Origin: Pseudomonadota bacterium
GTDB taxonomy: Bacteria; Pseudomonadota; Alphaproteobacteria; Caulobacterales; Caulobacteraceae
Direction: 5' to 3'
NCBI GenBank assembly: GCA_963205025.1
Contig: CAUJHO010000013.1
Span: 1 to 64,000, forward strand
Length of the DNA: 64,000 nucleotides
Shown here: piece by piece, positions 51,576 through 62,821 of the stretch
Position numbering within the stretch: position 1 is the stretch's first letter
Layout: each line of letters starts with the position of its first letter
The notes under the pieces: model-generated
What the model was told of the DNA's origin: nothing
Seen by the model: only the letters and a program-made list of their open reading frames with translations
Database searches by the model: none
Position numbers and translations under genes: made by a program

Positions 51576-52600
51576 TGGGCCGCCTGGCCGTCGTTCTGTT
51601 CAATCTCGGCGGACCGGATGGTCCGGCCGATGTTCGACCGTTCCTGCAGAACCTGTTTTCCGATCCGGCGATCATTGGCCTGCCTGGGTTTCTGAGGTTG
51701 CCCCTGGCCCGGCTCATTTCGACACGCCGGGAAAAACCGGCGCAGGCCAACTATGCCCTGATGGGCGGCGGTTCCCCCCTTTTGCCGCAAACCTATAAAC
51801 AGGCAGGAGCTCTTCAGGACGCCTTGACCGGGGCTGCCGATGACGTTCGGGTTTTCGTTGCCATGCGCTACTGGCGGCCCCTCACCGAGGATACGGCGCT
51901 GGAGGTGGCGGCCTATCAGCCTGACGATGTGGTGCTGCTGCCGCTCTATCCGCAGTATTCGACGACCACGACGGCCTCATCCCTGAAGGCCTGGGCCGAG
52001 GCCTATGACGGCTCCGGACAGGTCCACACCGTCTGTTGCTATCCGGAGGCGGAGGGGTGGGTTGCTGCCCAGGTCACGGCTATCCGCGCCAGGCTGACAA
52101 AAGCCGGGGGCCGCCCGGTACGGGTGCTGTTTTCGGCTCACGGCGTGCCCGAAAGCGTCATCAAGCGTCGCGGCGACCCCTATCAGGCTCAGGTCGAAGC
52201 CGGAGCCACCGTCCTCGCTGAAGCCGCCGGCCTGACGGATTGGTCGATCTGCTACCAGAGCCGGGTCGGGCCGATGAAATGGCTCGGCCCCTCGACACCG
52301 GAGGCCATCGAACAGGCCGCCCGTGACGGGGTCGGGGTGATCATCGTGCCCATCGCCTTTGTCTCCGAACACATTGAAACCCTGGTAGAGCTGGACATCG
52401 AATACGCGCACCTGGCCCGAGAGCTGGGAGTTGCGCCCTATCTTCGCTGTCCGACGCCCTCGACCGATCCAGCCTTCATCTCTGCCTTGTCGCGAGCTGT
52501 GAGAAACGCCCTGACCGGGCCGTCACCGGCCCCTTACGGGCCTGGATGTCGCAGCGATTTCGCCGCCTGTCCCTGTCGCGAATCCGGAGCCGCCGCATGA
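51575..52600 (+). CDS. hemH: Ferrochelatase
   Basis: AVVLFNLGGPDGPADVRPFLQNLFSDPAII; LLPLYPQYSTTTTASSLKAW; FSAHGVPESVI. Confidence 0.97.
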   Translation: MGRLAVVLFNLGGPDGPADVRPFLQNLFSDPAIIGLPGFLRLPLARLISTRREKPAQANYALMGGGSPLLPQTYKQAGALQDALTGAADDVRVFVAMRYWRPLTEDTALEVAAYQPDDVVLLPLYPQYSTTTTASSLKAWAEAYDGSGQVHTVCCYPEAEGWVAAQVTAIRARLTKAGGRPVRVLFSAHGVPESVIKRRGDPYQAQVEAGATVLAEAAGLTDWSICYQSRVGPMKWLGPSTPEAIEQAARDGVGVIIVPIAFVSEHIETLVELDIEYAHLARELGVAPYLRCPTPSTDPAFISALSRAVRNALTGPSPAPYGPGCRSDFAACPCRESGAAA

Positions 52601-53064
52601 CCGCCTATGACCTGGCCCGGGGCCTTCATATCCTCGCAGTGATCGCCTGGATGTCAGGCATGCTCTATCTGCCGCGTCTGTTCGCCTATGACGTCGAACA
52701 GAATGACAAGCCCGAGCCCCTCCGTTCCGAAATGCAGGGCCTGTTGCGGACCTGGCAGGTTCGCCTGCTTCGCATCATCATCAATCCGGCCATGTTCCTG
52801 GCCTGGGGGTTCGGCCTGTGGCTGATCCATCTGGATGTGCAGGCGCGCGGCTGGGGCTTCCTTGCGGAACCGTGGATGATCACCAAATTGTCTGGAGTGA
52901 TGCTGCTCAGCGCCTGGCACGGCTACCTTGCCGGCGAGCGCAAGCGGATCGCCGCCGGTACATCGCGGAGATCGGCCCGCTACTGGCGCATGACCAATGA
53001 AATCCCGTTCCTTCTGGCGATCATCATGGTGATGTCCGTGACGACGGAGTGGACCTTCGGCTAG
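52597..53064 (+). CDS. hemJ: Protoporphyrinogen oxidase HemJ
   Basis: LARGLHILAVIAWMSGMLYLPRLFAYDVE; multi-TM; directly after hemH. Confidence 0.93.
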   Translation: MTAYDLARGLHILAVIAWMSGMLYLPRLFAYDVEQNDKPEPLRSEMQGLLRTWQVRLLRIIINPAMFLAWGFGLWLIHLDVQARGWGFLAEPWMITKLSGVMLLSAWHGYLAGERKRIAAGTSRRSARYWRMTNEIPFLLAIIMVMSVTTEWTFG

Positions 53065-53292
53065 CGCGCCAGCCTTGACGGGCGGCGGCGGGTGTGGTTC
53101 CGCTAGGCCCAGGCGACGGATACTGCTTCGGCGGTCTGGCGCTTTCCCACCTTTCTCAAGGCCCGCTCCGTTCCCTTTCGGCGCGGCCTCATCTTGAAAA
53201 TCCTTGGCGCGACCTCAGCGCCTCCATCCAGGTCTCACCCGGAATCCGTGTTTCGCGGCTCCGGGCGCGAGGCTTCAAGTCCAAGATACCCC

Positions 53293-54630
53293 ATGACTGA
53301 CGAAACCCTGATCGACCACGACCTCGACCCGGCTGCAGAGGGCGACGAAGACGGCCAGGCGGCCAACCAGCGCATTGCCCTGTCGGAGCTGAAGGACAAG
53401 ACCGCCGCCGAGCTGGTCGCCTTCGCCGAAGATCTGGAGGTCGAAAACGCCTCCAACCTTCGCAAGCAGGACCTGCTGTTCGCCATCCTCAAGACCCTGG
53501 CCGACGAAGAGGTCGAGATCTCCGCCGGCGGCGTGCTGGAAGTGCTCCAGGATGGCTTCGGCTTCCTCAGAAGCGCCGACGCCAACTACCTGTCGGGACC
53601 CGATGACATCTATGTCTCGCCGTCCCAGATCAAGCGCTTCGGCCTTCGCACCGGCGACACGGTTGAGGGCACGGTGCGTGGCCCGCGTGAGGGCGAACGC
53701 TATTTCGCCCTGCTCAAGGTCGATTCGATCAACTTCGAAGATCCCGAAAATGTCCGCCACAAGGTCAATTTCGACAATCTGACGCCGCTCTATCCCGATG
53801 AGCGGCTGCATATGGAAATCCAGGATCCGACCCTGAAGGACCGGTCGGGCCGGGTCATCGACATCGTCGCGCCGCTCGGCAAGGGCCAGCGCTGCCTGAT
53901 CGTGGCACCGCCGCGCGTCGGCAAGACCGTGATGCTGCAAAACATCGCCAAGTCGATCGAGGCCAACCACCCCGAGGTCTTTCTGATGGTTCTGCTCATC
54001 GACGAGCGGCCCGAAGAAGTCACCGACATGCAGCGCACCGTGAAGGGCGAGGTTGTGGCCTCGACCTTCGACGAGCCTTCGACCCGCCACGTCGCCGTGG
54101 CCGAAATGGTCATCGAGAAGGCCAAGCGCCTGGTCGAGCACAAGAAGGATGTCGTCATCCTGCTGGACTCGGTCACCCGCCTGGGCCGGGCCTATAACGC
54201 CACGGTCCCGTCCTCGGGCAAGGTTCTGACCGGTGGTGTCGATGCCAATGCCCTGCAGCGGCCCAAGCGCTTCTTCGGGGCGGCCCGAAACATCGAAGAG
54301 GGCGGCTCCCTGACCATCATCGCTACGGCCCTGATCGACACGGGCTCGCGCATGGACGAGGTCATCTTCGAAGAGTTCAAGGGCACCGGTAACTCGGAAA
54401 TCGTGCTGGACCGCAAGGTGGCGGACAAGCGCATCTTCCCGGCTATCGATGTGCTGAAGTCCGGCACCCGCAAGGAAGATCTGATCACGCCCAAGGACCA
54501 GCTGACCAAGACCTATGTTCTGCGCCGGATCCTGAACCCCATGGGACCGCAGGACGCCATCGAATTCCTGCTCGACAAGCTCAGACAGTCCAAGAACAAC
54601 GCCGACTTCTTCCAGTCGATGAACACCTAA
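53293..54630 (+). CDS. rho: Transcription termination factor Rho
   Basis: [47 protein letters not shown]-type Walker A ([15 protein letters not shown]); [16 protein letters not shown]. Confidence 0.99.
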   Translation: MTDETLIDHDLDPAAEGDEDGQAANQRIALSELKDKTAAELVAFAEDLEVENASNLRKQDLLFAILKTLADEEVEISAGGVLEVLQDGFGFLRSADANYLSGPDDIYVSPSQIKRFGLRTGDTVEGTVRGPREGERYFALLKVDSINFEDPENVRHKVNFDNLTPLYPDERLHMEIQDPTLKDRSGRVIDIVAPLGKGQRCLIVAPPRVGKTVMLQNIAKSIEANHPEVFLMVLLIDERPEEVTDMQRTVKGEVVASTFDEPSTRHVAVAEMVIEKAKRLVEHKKDVVILLDSVTRLGRAYNATVPSSGKVLTGGVDANALQRPKRFFGAARNIEEGGSLTIIATALIDTGSRMDEVIFEEFKGTGNSEIVLDRKVADKRIFPAIDVLKSGTRKEDLITPKDQLTKTYVLRRILNPMGPQDAIEFLLDKLRQSKNNADFFQSMNT

Positions 54631-54640
54631 GGGCCCTGGC

Positions 54641-55390
54641 GTGGCGGGGTTCGTACACATCGGCTTGGCGGGCGCGCGCGGGCGCATGGGCCGCGCCGTC
54701 TCCGAAATCCTTGACCAGCGCAAGGATGTCGTCACGGCCGCCCGCTTTGACCGGACCGATCAGCCGGATCTCAGCGCCTGTGATGTCGTTATCGACTTCA
54801 CTGAGGCGGATGCCTCGGTTCAGCTGGCGCGGATGTGTGCCGAGGCCGGGAGTCCGGCCCTTGTCATCGGGGCGACCGGCTTCACGCGCGAACAGGACGC
54901 CGAGATCGAGCGCGCCGCCGAGCGCATCGCCATCGTCAAATCCGGAAATTTCTCTCTCGGCGTCAATATGTTGGTCGGCCTGGTCGCCCAGGCCGCCCGG
55001 CGTCTTCCGGCTGCCGACTGGGACATTGAAATCATCGAGGCCCATCACCGCTTGAAGCGCGACGCGCCGTCGGGCACCGCCCTGATGCTGGGAGAGGCGG
55101 CCGCCGATGGGCGTGGGCATGATCTGGCCGACCTCAGGGGCGCGCCGCGCGACGGGCTCGGCGAAGAGCGGCCGAGCGGCGAGATCGGCTTTGCCGCCAT
55201 CCGCGCTGGCGGCATCGTCGGCGAACACCAGGTTATCTTTGCGGCCCAGGACGAAATCCTGACCTTGTCACACTCGGCCCGCGACCGGGCCCTGTTCGCA
55301 CGCGGGGCGGTGATGGCGGCCCTGTGGGTCAAGGGCCGCAGCCCCGGCCTTTACGGCATGCAGGACGTCCTGGGCTTCCAGCAGGCGTAG
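54641..55390 (+). CDS. dapB: 4-hydroxy-tetrahydrodipicolinate reductase
   Basis: IGLAGARGRMGRAV; VIDFTEADASVQL; EIIEAHHRLKRDAPSGTAL. Confidence 0.96.
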   Translation: MAGFVHIGLAGARGRMGRAVSEILDQRKDVVTAARFDRTDQPDLSACDVVIDFTEADASVQLARMCAEAGSPALVIGATGFTREQDAEIERAAERIAIVKSGNFSLGVNMLVGLVAQAARRLPAADWDIEIIEAHHRLKRDAPSGTALMLGEAAADGRGHDLADLRGAPRDGLGEERPSGEIGFAAIRAGGIVGEHQVIFAAQDEILTLSHSARDRALFARGAVMAALWVKGRSPGLYGMQDVLGFQQA

Positions 55391-55401
55391 GTGGAAGGGG
55401 C

Positions 55402-55854
55402 TCAGGCTCCCGTCGAGCCGAAACCGCCGGCTCCGCGTGCCGTCTCATCCAGACTCGCGACCTCTTCAAAGACGCCGCGCGTGACCGGCGCGATGACCAT
55501 CTGGGCAATGCGGTCGCCGCGCCGGACGACGAAAGGCTCCGCCCCCAGATTGGCCAGGATGACCCCGATCTCGCCGCGATAGTCGGCGTCGATGGTGCCG
55601 GGGCTGTTCAGGCAGGTAATTCCGAATTTCAGCGCCAGCCCCGAGCGAGGCCTGACCTGGGCCTCGTGATCGGTCGGAAGGGCGATCGTCAGGCCGGTCG
55701 GAACCAGCGCCCGTCCACCCGGTGGCAGGGTCAAGGGCTGATCTTCAGCCACCGCAGCCCTCAGGTCCATCCCGGCAGACCCTGGCGTCTCATAGGCGGG
55801 AAGGGGCAGCCCTTGCGAATGCGGCAGGCGTGTCAGGCGGATGGAGACGGTCAT
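55402..55854 (-). CDS. dut: dUTP diphosphatase
   Basis: [50 protein letters not shown]. Confidence 0.97.
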   Translation of the reverse strand: MTVSIRLTRLPHSQGLPLPAYETPGSAGMDLRAAVAEDQPLTLPPGGRALVPTGLTIALPTDHEAQVRPRSGLALKFGITCLNSPGTIDADYRGEIGVILANLGAEPFVVRRGDRIAQMVIAPVTRGVFEEVASLDETARGAGGFGSTGA

Positions 55855-55979
55855 GGCTGGCCCCTTTCGCTCCGGGCTTAGGGGGCTTCGGGGGTCGGTG
55901 TCGAGGCCGACGTAAAGAACATTGCCAGAACATTGATCCGTGGTATAGCGTTGTTCCGCAACTGAGACGGGAGGATCTC

Positions 55980-56498
55980 ATGCGGGTGATGACGTTTGCG
56001 GCCGTGGCGGCCCTGGTGCTGACGGGCGGCTGCGGCAATGGTGGTTCGGCGGTCGAGACGCGGGATCGAGCGGAATCCGGGACGCCCACAGCACAGGGCG
56101 AAGCCGTTGGCCTGGCCTCATCAGCAGTCGACGCCGGTTCAGACGCCTCGGCACCGGTGACCGAGGCCGAGCGTGGCCGGGCCGTCTGGTCGACGGCGCG
56201 CAATCGCACCGCCGAAGAAGGGGCGCAGCGGTCGTTCGAGCGCAATGGCGCGGATTTCGGGGCTGCGACCCAGGAGGCCTATGTCCAGTCCGTTCATGCC
56301 TTCCTTGCCAATCCACCGCCGGGCACCGAGACGGTGCGTCGCCGCAACGGCGACATCCTGTACTACCACGCGCCCACGAACACCTTTGCGGTGGCTACGC
56401 GCGACGGGGCCCCCCGGACCATGTTCAAGCCCCGGGAAGGGGCCGCCTACTGGGCCGATCAACAGGCTCGCGCCGCGCGCCGCTCCGGCGAGGGATAG
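55980..56498 (+). CDS. Hypothetical lipoprotein
   Basis: Lipobox LTGGCG; C-terminal VRRRNGDILYYHAPTNTFAVATRDGAPRTMFKP. Confidence 0.75.
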   Translation: MRVMTFAAVAALVLTGGCGNGGSAVETRDRAESGTPTAQGEAVGLASSAVDAGSDASAPVTEAERGRAVWSTARNRTAEEGAQRSFERNGADFGAATQEAYVQSVHAFLANPPPGTETVRRRNGDILYYHAPTNTFAVATRDGAPRTMFKPREGAAYWADQQARAARRSGEG

Positions 56499-56665
56499 CG
56501 TCGGCAATGGTGTCGGCGTCCCCGCCTTGGGGTCGGGGAAAGCGTTGACGAGGTCGGGTCAGTCGACGCACGGGCGTCAGGGCATCCCCGCCTGGGCGAA
56601 GGGGGCTATTCTGATTGAGGGCGGTGGCGGTTTCTGACCGGTCGTTGCAAGGGCCAGAGGGTCGG

Positions 56666-56740
56666 GACGGTTCAGACGGTTCAGACGGTTCAGACGCTGT
56701 TTTCCGGCCTGAACGACCGTCCAGACCGTCCAGACCGTTT
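56666..56740. repeat. 9-bp-periodic tandem arrays in inverted orientation
   Basis: GACGGTTCA x3 (56666-56692), then GACCGTCCA x2 plus GACCGTTT (56715-56740), separated by ~20 bp. Confidence 0.85.
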
Positions 56741-56781
56741 GGGCCGGCCTGACCCGGAGGCGACCAGGCCGGCCGACAAAA

Positions 56782-56813
56782 AACCCCGGCGCGACTGTCG
56801 CCGCGCCGGGGTT
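56782..56813 (-). terminator. ahcY intrinsic terminator
   Basis: On the minus strand: AACCCCGGCGCG...CGCGCCGGGGTT followed by a T-run, 3' of the ahcY stop. Confidence 0.85.
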
Positions 56814-56840
56814 CTCAATCTTGGTCGCCCGGGCGGTCGC

Positions 56841-58238
<1,398 letters not shown>

Positions 58239-58314
58239 GGTGGGCCTCCTGGGGCGCGAACTGTCTGGGAATTCAGCCGCGCCTATAGCCGTCCCCAGGG
58301 AGACGGGCAACCAT

Positions 58315-58336
58315 CATATAAGGATATCCTTATATG
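58315..58336. promoter_or_regulatory. Perfect 22-bp palindrome CATATAAGGATATCCTTATATG upstream of ahcY
   Basis: Self-complementary over 22 nt; 77 nt upstream of the ahcY GTG; shared with the metK upstream region. Confidence 0.75.
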
Positions 58337-58337
58337 C

Positions 58338-59843
58338 CTACCGACCGGACAGGCGCTGTTGGCAGCTCTGCGTGCCCTTTCCGATCAGGCCGGGGCCGGG
58401 TTCGAGGTACAGGCGGTCGGGTCTCTCGATCACGCGGATACAGTCGCCCAGGCCGTCTGTTGAGACCCCGATCGGCCAGCCGAGGTCGAGGTGGCGGTGC
58501 AGGTCTGGCGCGATATCGCCGCCTCCCATGTCGCTGTAGGCCCGGATCAGTCGCTGCGGAGCCATGCCCTGGCCGCTTCGCATGGCCAGGATCACATCGT
58601 CCAGGTCGCGCGTGCCGCCAGAGGTCGTTCTCAGCCGACTGTCGAGGCTGAGCGCCAGTAACAGACCTCGATGGTAGGGGACGGCCAACGCTCCGGGCCG
58701 GTTGAAAAAAGCGTTCGCATTCGAGGCATTGGTCCAGCCCGGCGGTGTGCGGGCCTGCAGGGCCAGGGCCTCATCCAGGGCTGCCACATAGGCCTCGGGC
58801 GAGATCAGGCCGAGCCTGAGCGCCATCCGATAGGCATAGAAATCGGTGAAGCCTTCGGAGAACCAGAAATCCAGCACCTGCGACGGACCGTCCGCCAGGC
58901 CCCCGACCCGCGCCGGCAGCCAGGCGTGCTGTTGCTCATGGATGAGGACATGGCTGGCCTCGTCCAGGGTCTGATTGGGCGTCAGCCACACCGCGATCCC
59001 GTCGCCCAGACCCAGGCCGCTCTGGACCCTGGCCGACGGATCACCCGCCAGCGGTGTCAGGGCCAGGAAGGTCGGCTGGCCATCATCGCCCCAGAATTCA
59101 GCTGAGCCCTCGCCAATCTCGACGAACCGATCCGCCAGGTCATCGGGTGAAAAGCCCCAGGCGCCGAGGACGGCTATCCTGACCGGACCGGCCGACGACT
59201 GGCGGGTGCGGAGCGTCAGGTCCGGTCCACCGATCAGAACGCTGTCGGCCAGGGTGTCGAAGTCGATGAAGGTTCCCTCCAGCGGATCAAGGTCCGAGGC
59301 GTAGTGCCAGGCGGGGGCCGGCTCGCCCCAGTGGAAGCGGACTGGGTCAGGGTCGCGGCCTTCGACCCGGGCGAAGACCGTCCGGCCGATCAGGGTGAAG
59401 CCGTCGCGGAGCGTCGAGGGGCGATAGGGCCGGTCGAAGCCGACGCGAGGGGGGCCAGCATAATCCTGACGCACGCGATAGGTCACACGGATGGGGGCCC
59501 CGCCCCGATGTCGGAGCCGCAGCCCCGACCGGCGGCGCTGGAGGCGAGCCCCTTCGACCCGGACATCGGTGATGATGCGGTCGAGCCGCTGTGTCCCGGC
59601 CCAACGGGTTGGAAGGCCGACCTCGGTGCGGCCGTCTCGGTCCCCCAAAAAGCTCAGGGAGATGTCGATGCCGTCCAGTCCGCCGGGGCCGACCACAGGC
59701 GTAACCTCATAGGAGACGGCGTCCCGGGCCGCGTCCGGTGCGCCCTGGGCCAAGACCAACCCCAGCGCCATGATCATGCCGGACCCAAACACCGACCGCC
59801 CCCTCTCGAGCCGTCGCCCCCGCCGCGACCCTCTCACGGACAT
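58338..59843 (-). CDS. Predicted secreted zinc metallopeptidase (M61/gluzincin-like)
   Basis: HEQQHAW (HExxH) followed by FSEGFTDFYAYR; hydrophobic N-terminus. Confidence 0.7.
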   Translation of the reverse strand: MSVRGSRRGRRLERGRSVFGSGMIMALGLVLAQGAPDAARDAVSYEVTPVVGPGGLDGIDISLSFLGDRDGRTEVGLPTRWAGTQRLDRIITDVRVEGARLQRRRSGLRLRHRGGAPIRVTYRVRQDYAGPPRVGFDRPYRPSTLRDGFTLIGRTVFARVEGRDPDPVRFHWGEPAPAWHYASDLDPLEGTFIDFDTLADSVLIGGPDLTLRTRQSSAGPVRIAVLGAWGFSPDDLADRFVEIGEGSAEFWGDDGQPTFLALTPLAGDPSARVQSGLGLGDGIAVWLTPNQTLDEASHVLIHEQQHAWLPARVGGLADGPSQVLDFWFSEGFTDFYAYRMALRLGLISPEAYVAALDEALALQARTPPGWTNASNANAFFNRPGALAVPYHRGLLLALSLDSRLRTTSGGTRDLDDVILAMRSGQGMAPQRLIRAYSDMGGGDIAPDLHRHLDLGWPIGVSTDGLGDCIRVIERPDRLYLEPGPGLIGKGTQSCQQRLSGR

Positions 59844-59908
59844 GGCGGCCCTGCCAAGGGCGTCCGGGTCGGCTTGGCGCGGTCCCGGTGCTGGCCTATC
59901 TGTGGCCC

Positions 59909-60772
59909 ATGCCCGAGTTGCCCGAGGTCGAGACCGTTCGCCGTGGCCTGGAGCCGGTCCTGCAGGGGGCGCGGCTGCTTCAGGTGCGCCAGAACCGACC
60001 GGACCTGCGGTTCCCCTTTCCAGAGCGATTCGGCGAGCGGCTCGAGGGGGCGGTCGTCGAACGTCTGGACCGGCGGGCCAAATATCTCCTGTTTGGCCTG
60101 TCGACCGGCGAGACCTGGATCACCCACCTAGGCATGACCGGGCGTTTCACCCTGGACGGCGCTGCGCTGGGCGAATTCGAGGATGCCCCGCCGACCCTCG
60201 GCAAGCACGAACATCTGTCGCTGGTGGCCGAGAGGTCCGCAGAGCGACGCCGGATCGGCTTCGCCGATGCCCGCCGGTTCGGCTTCATGGGGCTGATTGC
60301 GACGCCTGAGGTGCCGGCCCACGCCTGGTTCAGGGACCTGGGGCCTGAGCCCTTGTCGAACCGGTTTTCCGCCGCTGATCTCAAGGCCGGCTTCGAGGGC
60401 CGGACCACGCCCGTGAAATCCGCCCTGCTGGATCAGCGGATCGTGGCGGGCCTGGGCAATATCTATGTCTGCGAGGCGCTTTATCGGTCGGGTATCTCGC
60501 CCCTGACGCCAGCGGGCAAGGTGTCCGGTCCGCGCCTCGAAAAACTGGTCGCCGCCATCCGTCAGGTTCTGATCGAGGCGGTGGAGGCCGGCGGTTCGAC
60601 GCTCAAGGATTTTGCCAATGCCGAGGGCGGCCAGGGCTATTTCCAGCACCGGTTCGACGTCTATGGCCGCGAGGGCGAGGCCTGCCACACGCTCGCCTGT
60701 CCGGGCATTGTCCGCCGCATCGTCCTGGCCGGGCGCTCGAGCTTCTACTGTCCGGCGTGCCAGCGGCGATGA
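59909..60772 (+). CDS. mutM: Formamidopyrimidine-DNA glycosylase
   Basis: MPELPEVETVRRGLEP; H2TH region; C-terminal zinc finger CHTLACPGIVRRIVLAGRSSFYCPACQRR. Confidence 0.98.
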   Translation: MPELPEVETVRRGLEPVLQGARLLQVRQNRPDLRFPFPERFGERLEGAVVERLDRRAKYLLFGLSTGETWITHLGMTGRFTLDGAALGEFEDAPPTLGKHEHLSLVAERSAERRRIGFADARRFGFMGLIATPEVPAHAWFRDLGPEPLSNRFSAADLKAGFEGRTTPVKSALLDQRIVAGLGNIYVCEALYRSGISPLTPAGKVSGPRLEKLVAAIRQVLIEAVEAGGSTLKDFANAEGGQGYFQHRFDVYGREGEACHTLACPGIVRRIVLAGRSSFYCPACQRR

Positions 60773-61317
60773 GTGACGTCCGTATCATCCTGTTCCGGGG
60801 CATGAACACCGGTGGCGTTCGGGCACCTGTGGCCGAGCAGACGTCCATGGCGCTTGATCTCGGTCTGGCGATGCCGCGAACCGTGCTGGCCTCGGGCAAT
60901 CTGATCGTGGACAGCGATGCCGATCCGGCTGAGCTGGAAGCACGGGTTGAGTCCGAAACGGAGCGCCGCTTCGGGCGCCGTATCGAGACTATTGTGCGGT
61001 CGGCAGATCAATGGTCCGCCCTGATGGCCGCCAACCCGTTCGCGGACGAGGCCCGAAAGGACCCCAGCCGGCTGCTGCTCATGGTGATGAAGGCCGGGAT
61101 CCGGCACGAGGGGGTCCAGACCTTGCGTGCCCATGCCACCCGGGCCGAGGCGGTCACGGCCGCCGGCGGGGGCCTGTGGTTCTGGCACCCCGACGGCATC
61201 GGTCAATCCAAACTGGCCGAAAAGGCCCAGCCCCGCCTGATCGGTTCGGGCACGGCGCGTAACTGGAATACGGTTCTGAAGATTGCGGCCAGCGCCGGCC
61301 TGGGGGAGACGCGATGA
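60769..61317 (+). CDS. DUF1697 family protein
   Basis: ILFRGMNTGGVRAP...VLASGNLIVDSD...; ATGA overlap with mutM. Confidence 0.8.
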   Translation: MSDVRIILFRGMNTGGVRAPVAEQTSMALDLGLAMPRTVLASGNLIVDSDADPAELEARVESETERRFGRRIETIVRSADQWSALMAANPFADEARKDPSRLLLMVMKAGIRHEGVQTLRAHATRAEAVTAAGGGLWFWHPDGIGQSKLAEKAQPRLIGSGTARNWNTVLKIAASAGLGETR

Positions 61318-61814
61318 GCAACAAGGAACTCGTGGCCTGGGGCCACCTGATCACCACCGCCCTGATCTGGGGCTACTATGGGGTGCAGCTGGTTCAGGCG
61401 GTTGCATCCGGCGATCTGGCCGAGGCCGGCTTTGTCAGCACCCTGGGTGTGCCGCTGGCGATCGCGGTCGGCCTGTCAATTCTGGCCAGCGTCGTGATCG
61501 AGTTCGGGGTCAATCTGATCCGCACCGACCGCCCCGGCCGCCGTGAGGTCGATGCGGAGGCCTGGGCCGGGCTCAGGGCCACGCGCATCGCCCATGGGGT
61601 CGTCATTACCCTGATCATGGCCTTGTCGGGCCTGGGACTGGTCCTGGGGGCCTTTGCCGGACCATCGGTCGCCGCCGAGACCGGAGCCTGGCTGACCGGG
61701 CGGTTCGGTAACGGCCTGGTCCTGTTCGCCAACGGCGGCTTGCTGGTGCTGATCCTGGCCGAGCTTGTCCACTATGGGGCGTTGATCGCCTTCCTCAGTA
61801 GGGACCGCCGCTAG
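61314..61814 (+). CDS. Hypothetical integral membrane protein
   Basis: Four hydrophobic segments; ATGA-type overlap with the upstream gene. Confidence 0.7.
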   Translation: MSNKELVAWGHLITTALIWGYYGVQLVQAVASGDLAEAGFVSTLGVPLAIAVGLSILASVVIEFGVNLIRTDRPGRREVDAEAWAGLRATRIAHGVVITLIMALSGLGLVLGAFAGPSVAAETGAWLTGRFGNGLVLFANGGLLVLILAELVHYGALIAFLSRDRR

Positions 61815-62821
61815 TCCAGATCGTCGGGATCACGCGGCAACAGATCAAGGATCGTCTGTTCCTCTTCGAAGCGGGCACGAACCGGCCAGGATTCAATTCG
61901 CCGACGCCAAACAGGCGGCAGGCGGGTCCAGTCCTTCTCGGTCGTGATCAACCCGGCCCCCAGCCGTTCGGCCTCGCGGGCGAGGCCGGCCAGGGTCTCT
62001 TCGGAATAGGTGGCGTGATCGGGAAAGGCGCGAAATCCCTTCAGATCGGCCCCGGCGGCCCTCAGGCTCTGTTCGACCCGCCAAGGCTTGGCAATGCCGG
62101 CAAAGCCCAGTTTCGGACCCGGCGAGGGCGCGCGCAGGGGCTCCAGCCGCGCGATCCTGACCGGCAGATCGCCGAACAGGGCCAGCAGCTCGGGATCAGG
62201 CGTCGCCAGGTCACTCGGCATCAGCAGGATGATGGCGTCGGCTCGCGCCAGGCCGGTGGCCAGTGGCTCCCGCATCGGTCCGGCCGGTACGACCGATCCA
62301 TCGCCGAAAGGCCAGGCTCCGTCGCGGGTTTCGCCATCGACGACGACGACGGACCGGGTCTTTCTCACGGATGGATTCTGATGGGCGTCATCGAGGACCA
62401 GGAGCTTGGCCCCGCCGGCGACAGCGGCCCGGGCCCCTTCGGCCCGGTCGCGGGAGATCCAGACGGGATGGTCCTGGGCCAGCATCAGGGGCTCGTCCCC
62501 GACGTCCTCGGCGGTGTGCTCGTCCGGATCGACCAGCAGCGGCCCCGTTTCACGCGCTCCGTAGCCCCGCGACAGGCCGTGGGCGTCGATGCCGTTGCGC
62601 GCCAGCATGTGCAGGACCTCGCGCACGACCGGCGTCTTGCCGGAGCCGCCGACCGTCAGATTGCCGATCGAGATCACGGGCACGCCGGGATCGAAGCCGG
62701 TGCCAGCGGCCAGGCGGCGCGCGGTCTGGTCGGCATAGAGGGCCGCCAGCGGCTTCAGCAGGGCCGCGGCCAGGCCGCCACCGGTGCGGCGGTACCACCA
62801 ACGGGGTGTGTTCAGCTGCAT
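61811..62821 (-). CDS. lpxK: Tetraacyldisaccharide 4'-kinase
   Basis: PVISIGNLTVGGSGKTPVVREVLHML; LLVLDDAHQNP. Confidence 0.96.
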   Translation of the reverse strand: MQLNTPRWWYRRTGGGLAAALLKPLAALYADQTARRLAAGTGFDPGVPVISIGNLTVGGSGKTPVVREVLHMLARNGIDAHGLSRGYGARETGPLLVDPDEHTAEDVGDEPLMLAQDHPVWISRDRAEGARAAVAGGAKLLVLDDAHQNPSVRKTRSVVVVDGETRDGAWPFGDGSVVPAGPMREPLATGLARADAIILLMPSDLATPDPELLALFGDLPVRIARLEPLRAPSPGPKLGFAGIAKPWRVEQSLRAAGADLKGFRAFPDHATYSEETLAGLAREAERLGAGLITTEKDWTRLPPVWRRRIESWPVRARFEEEQTILDLLPRDPDDLD

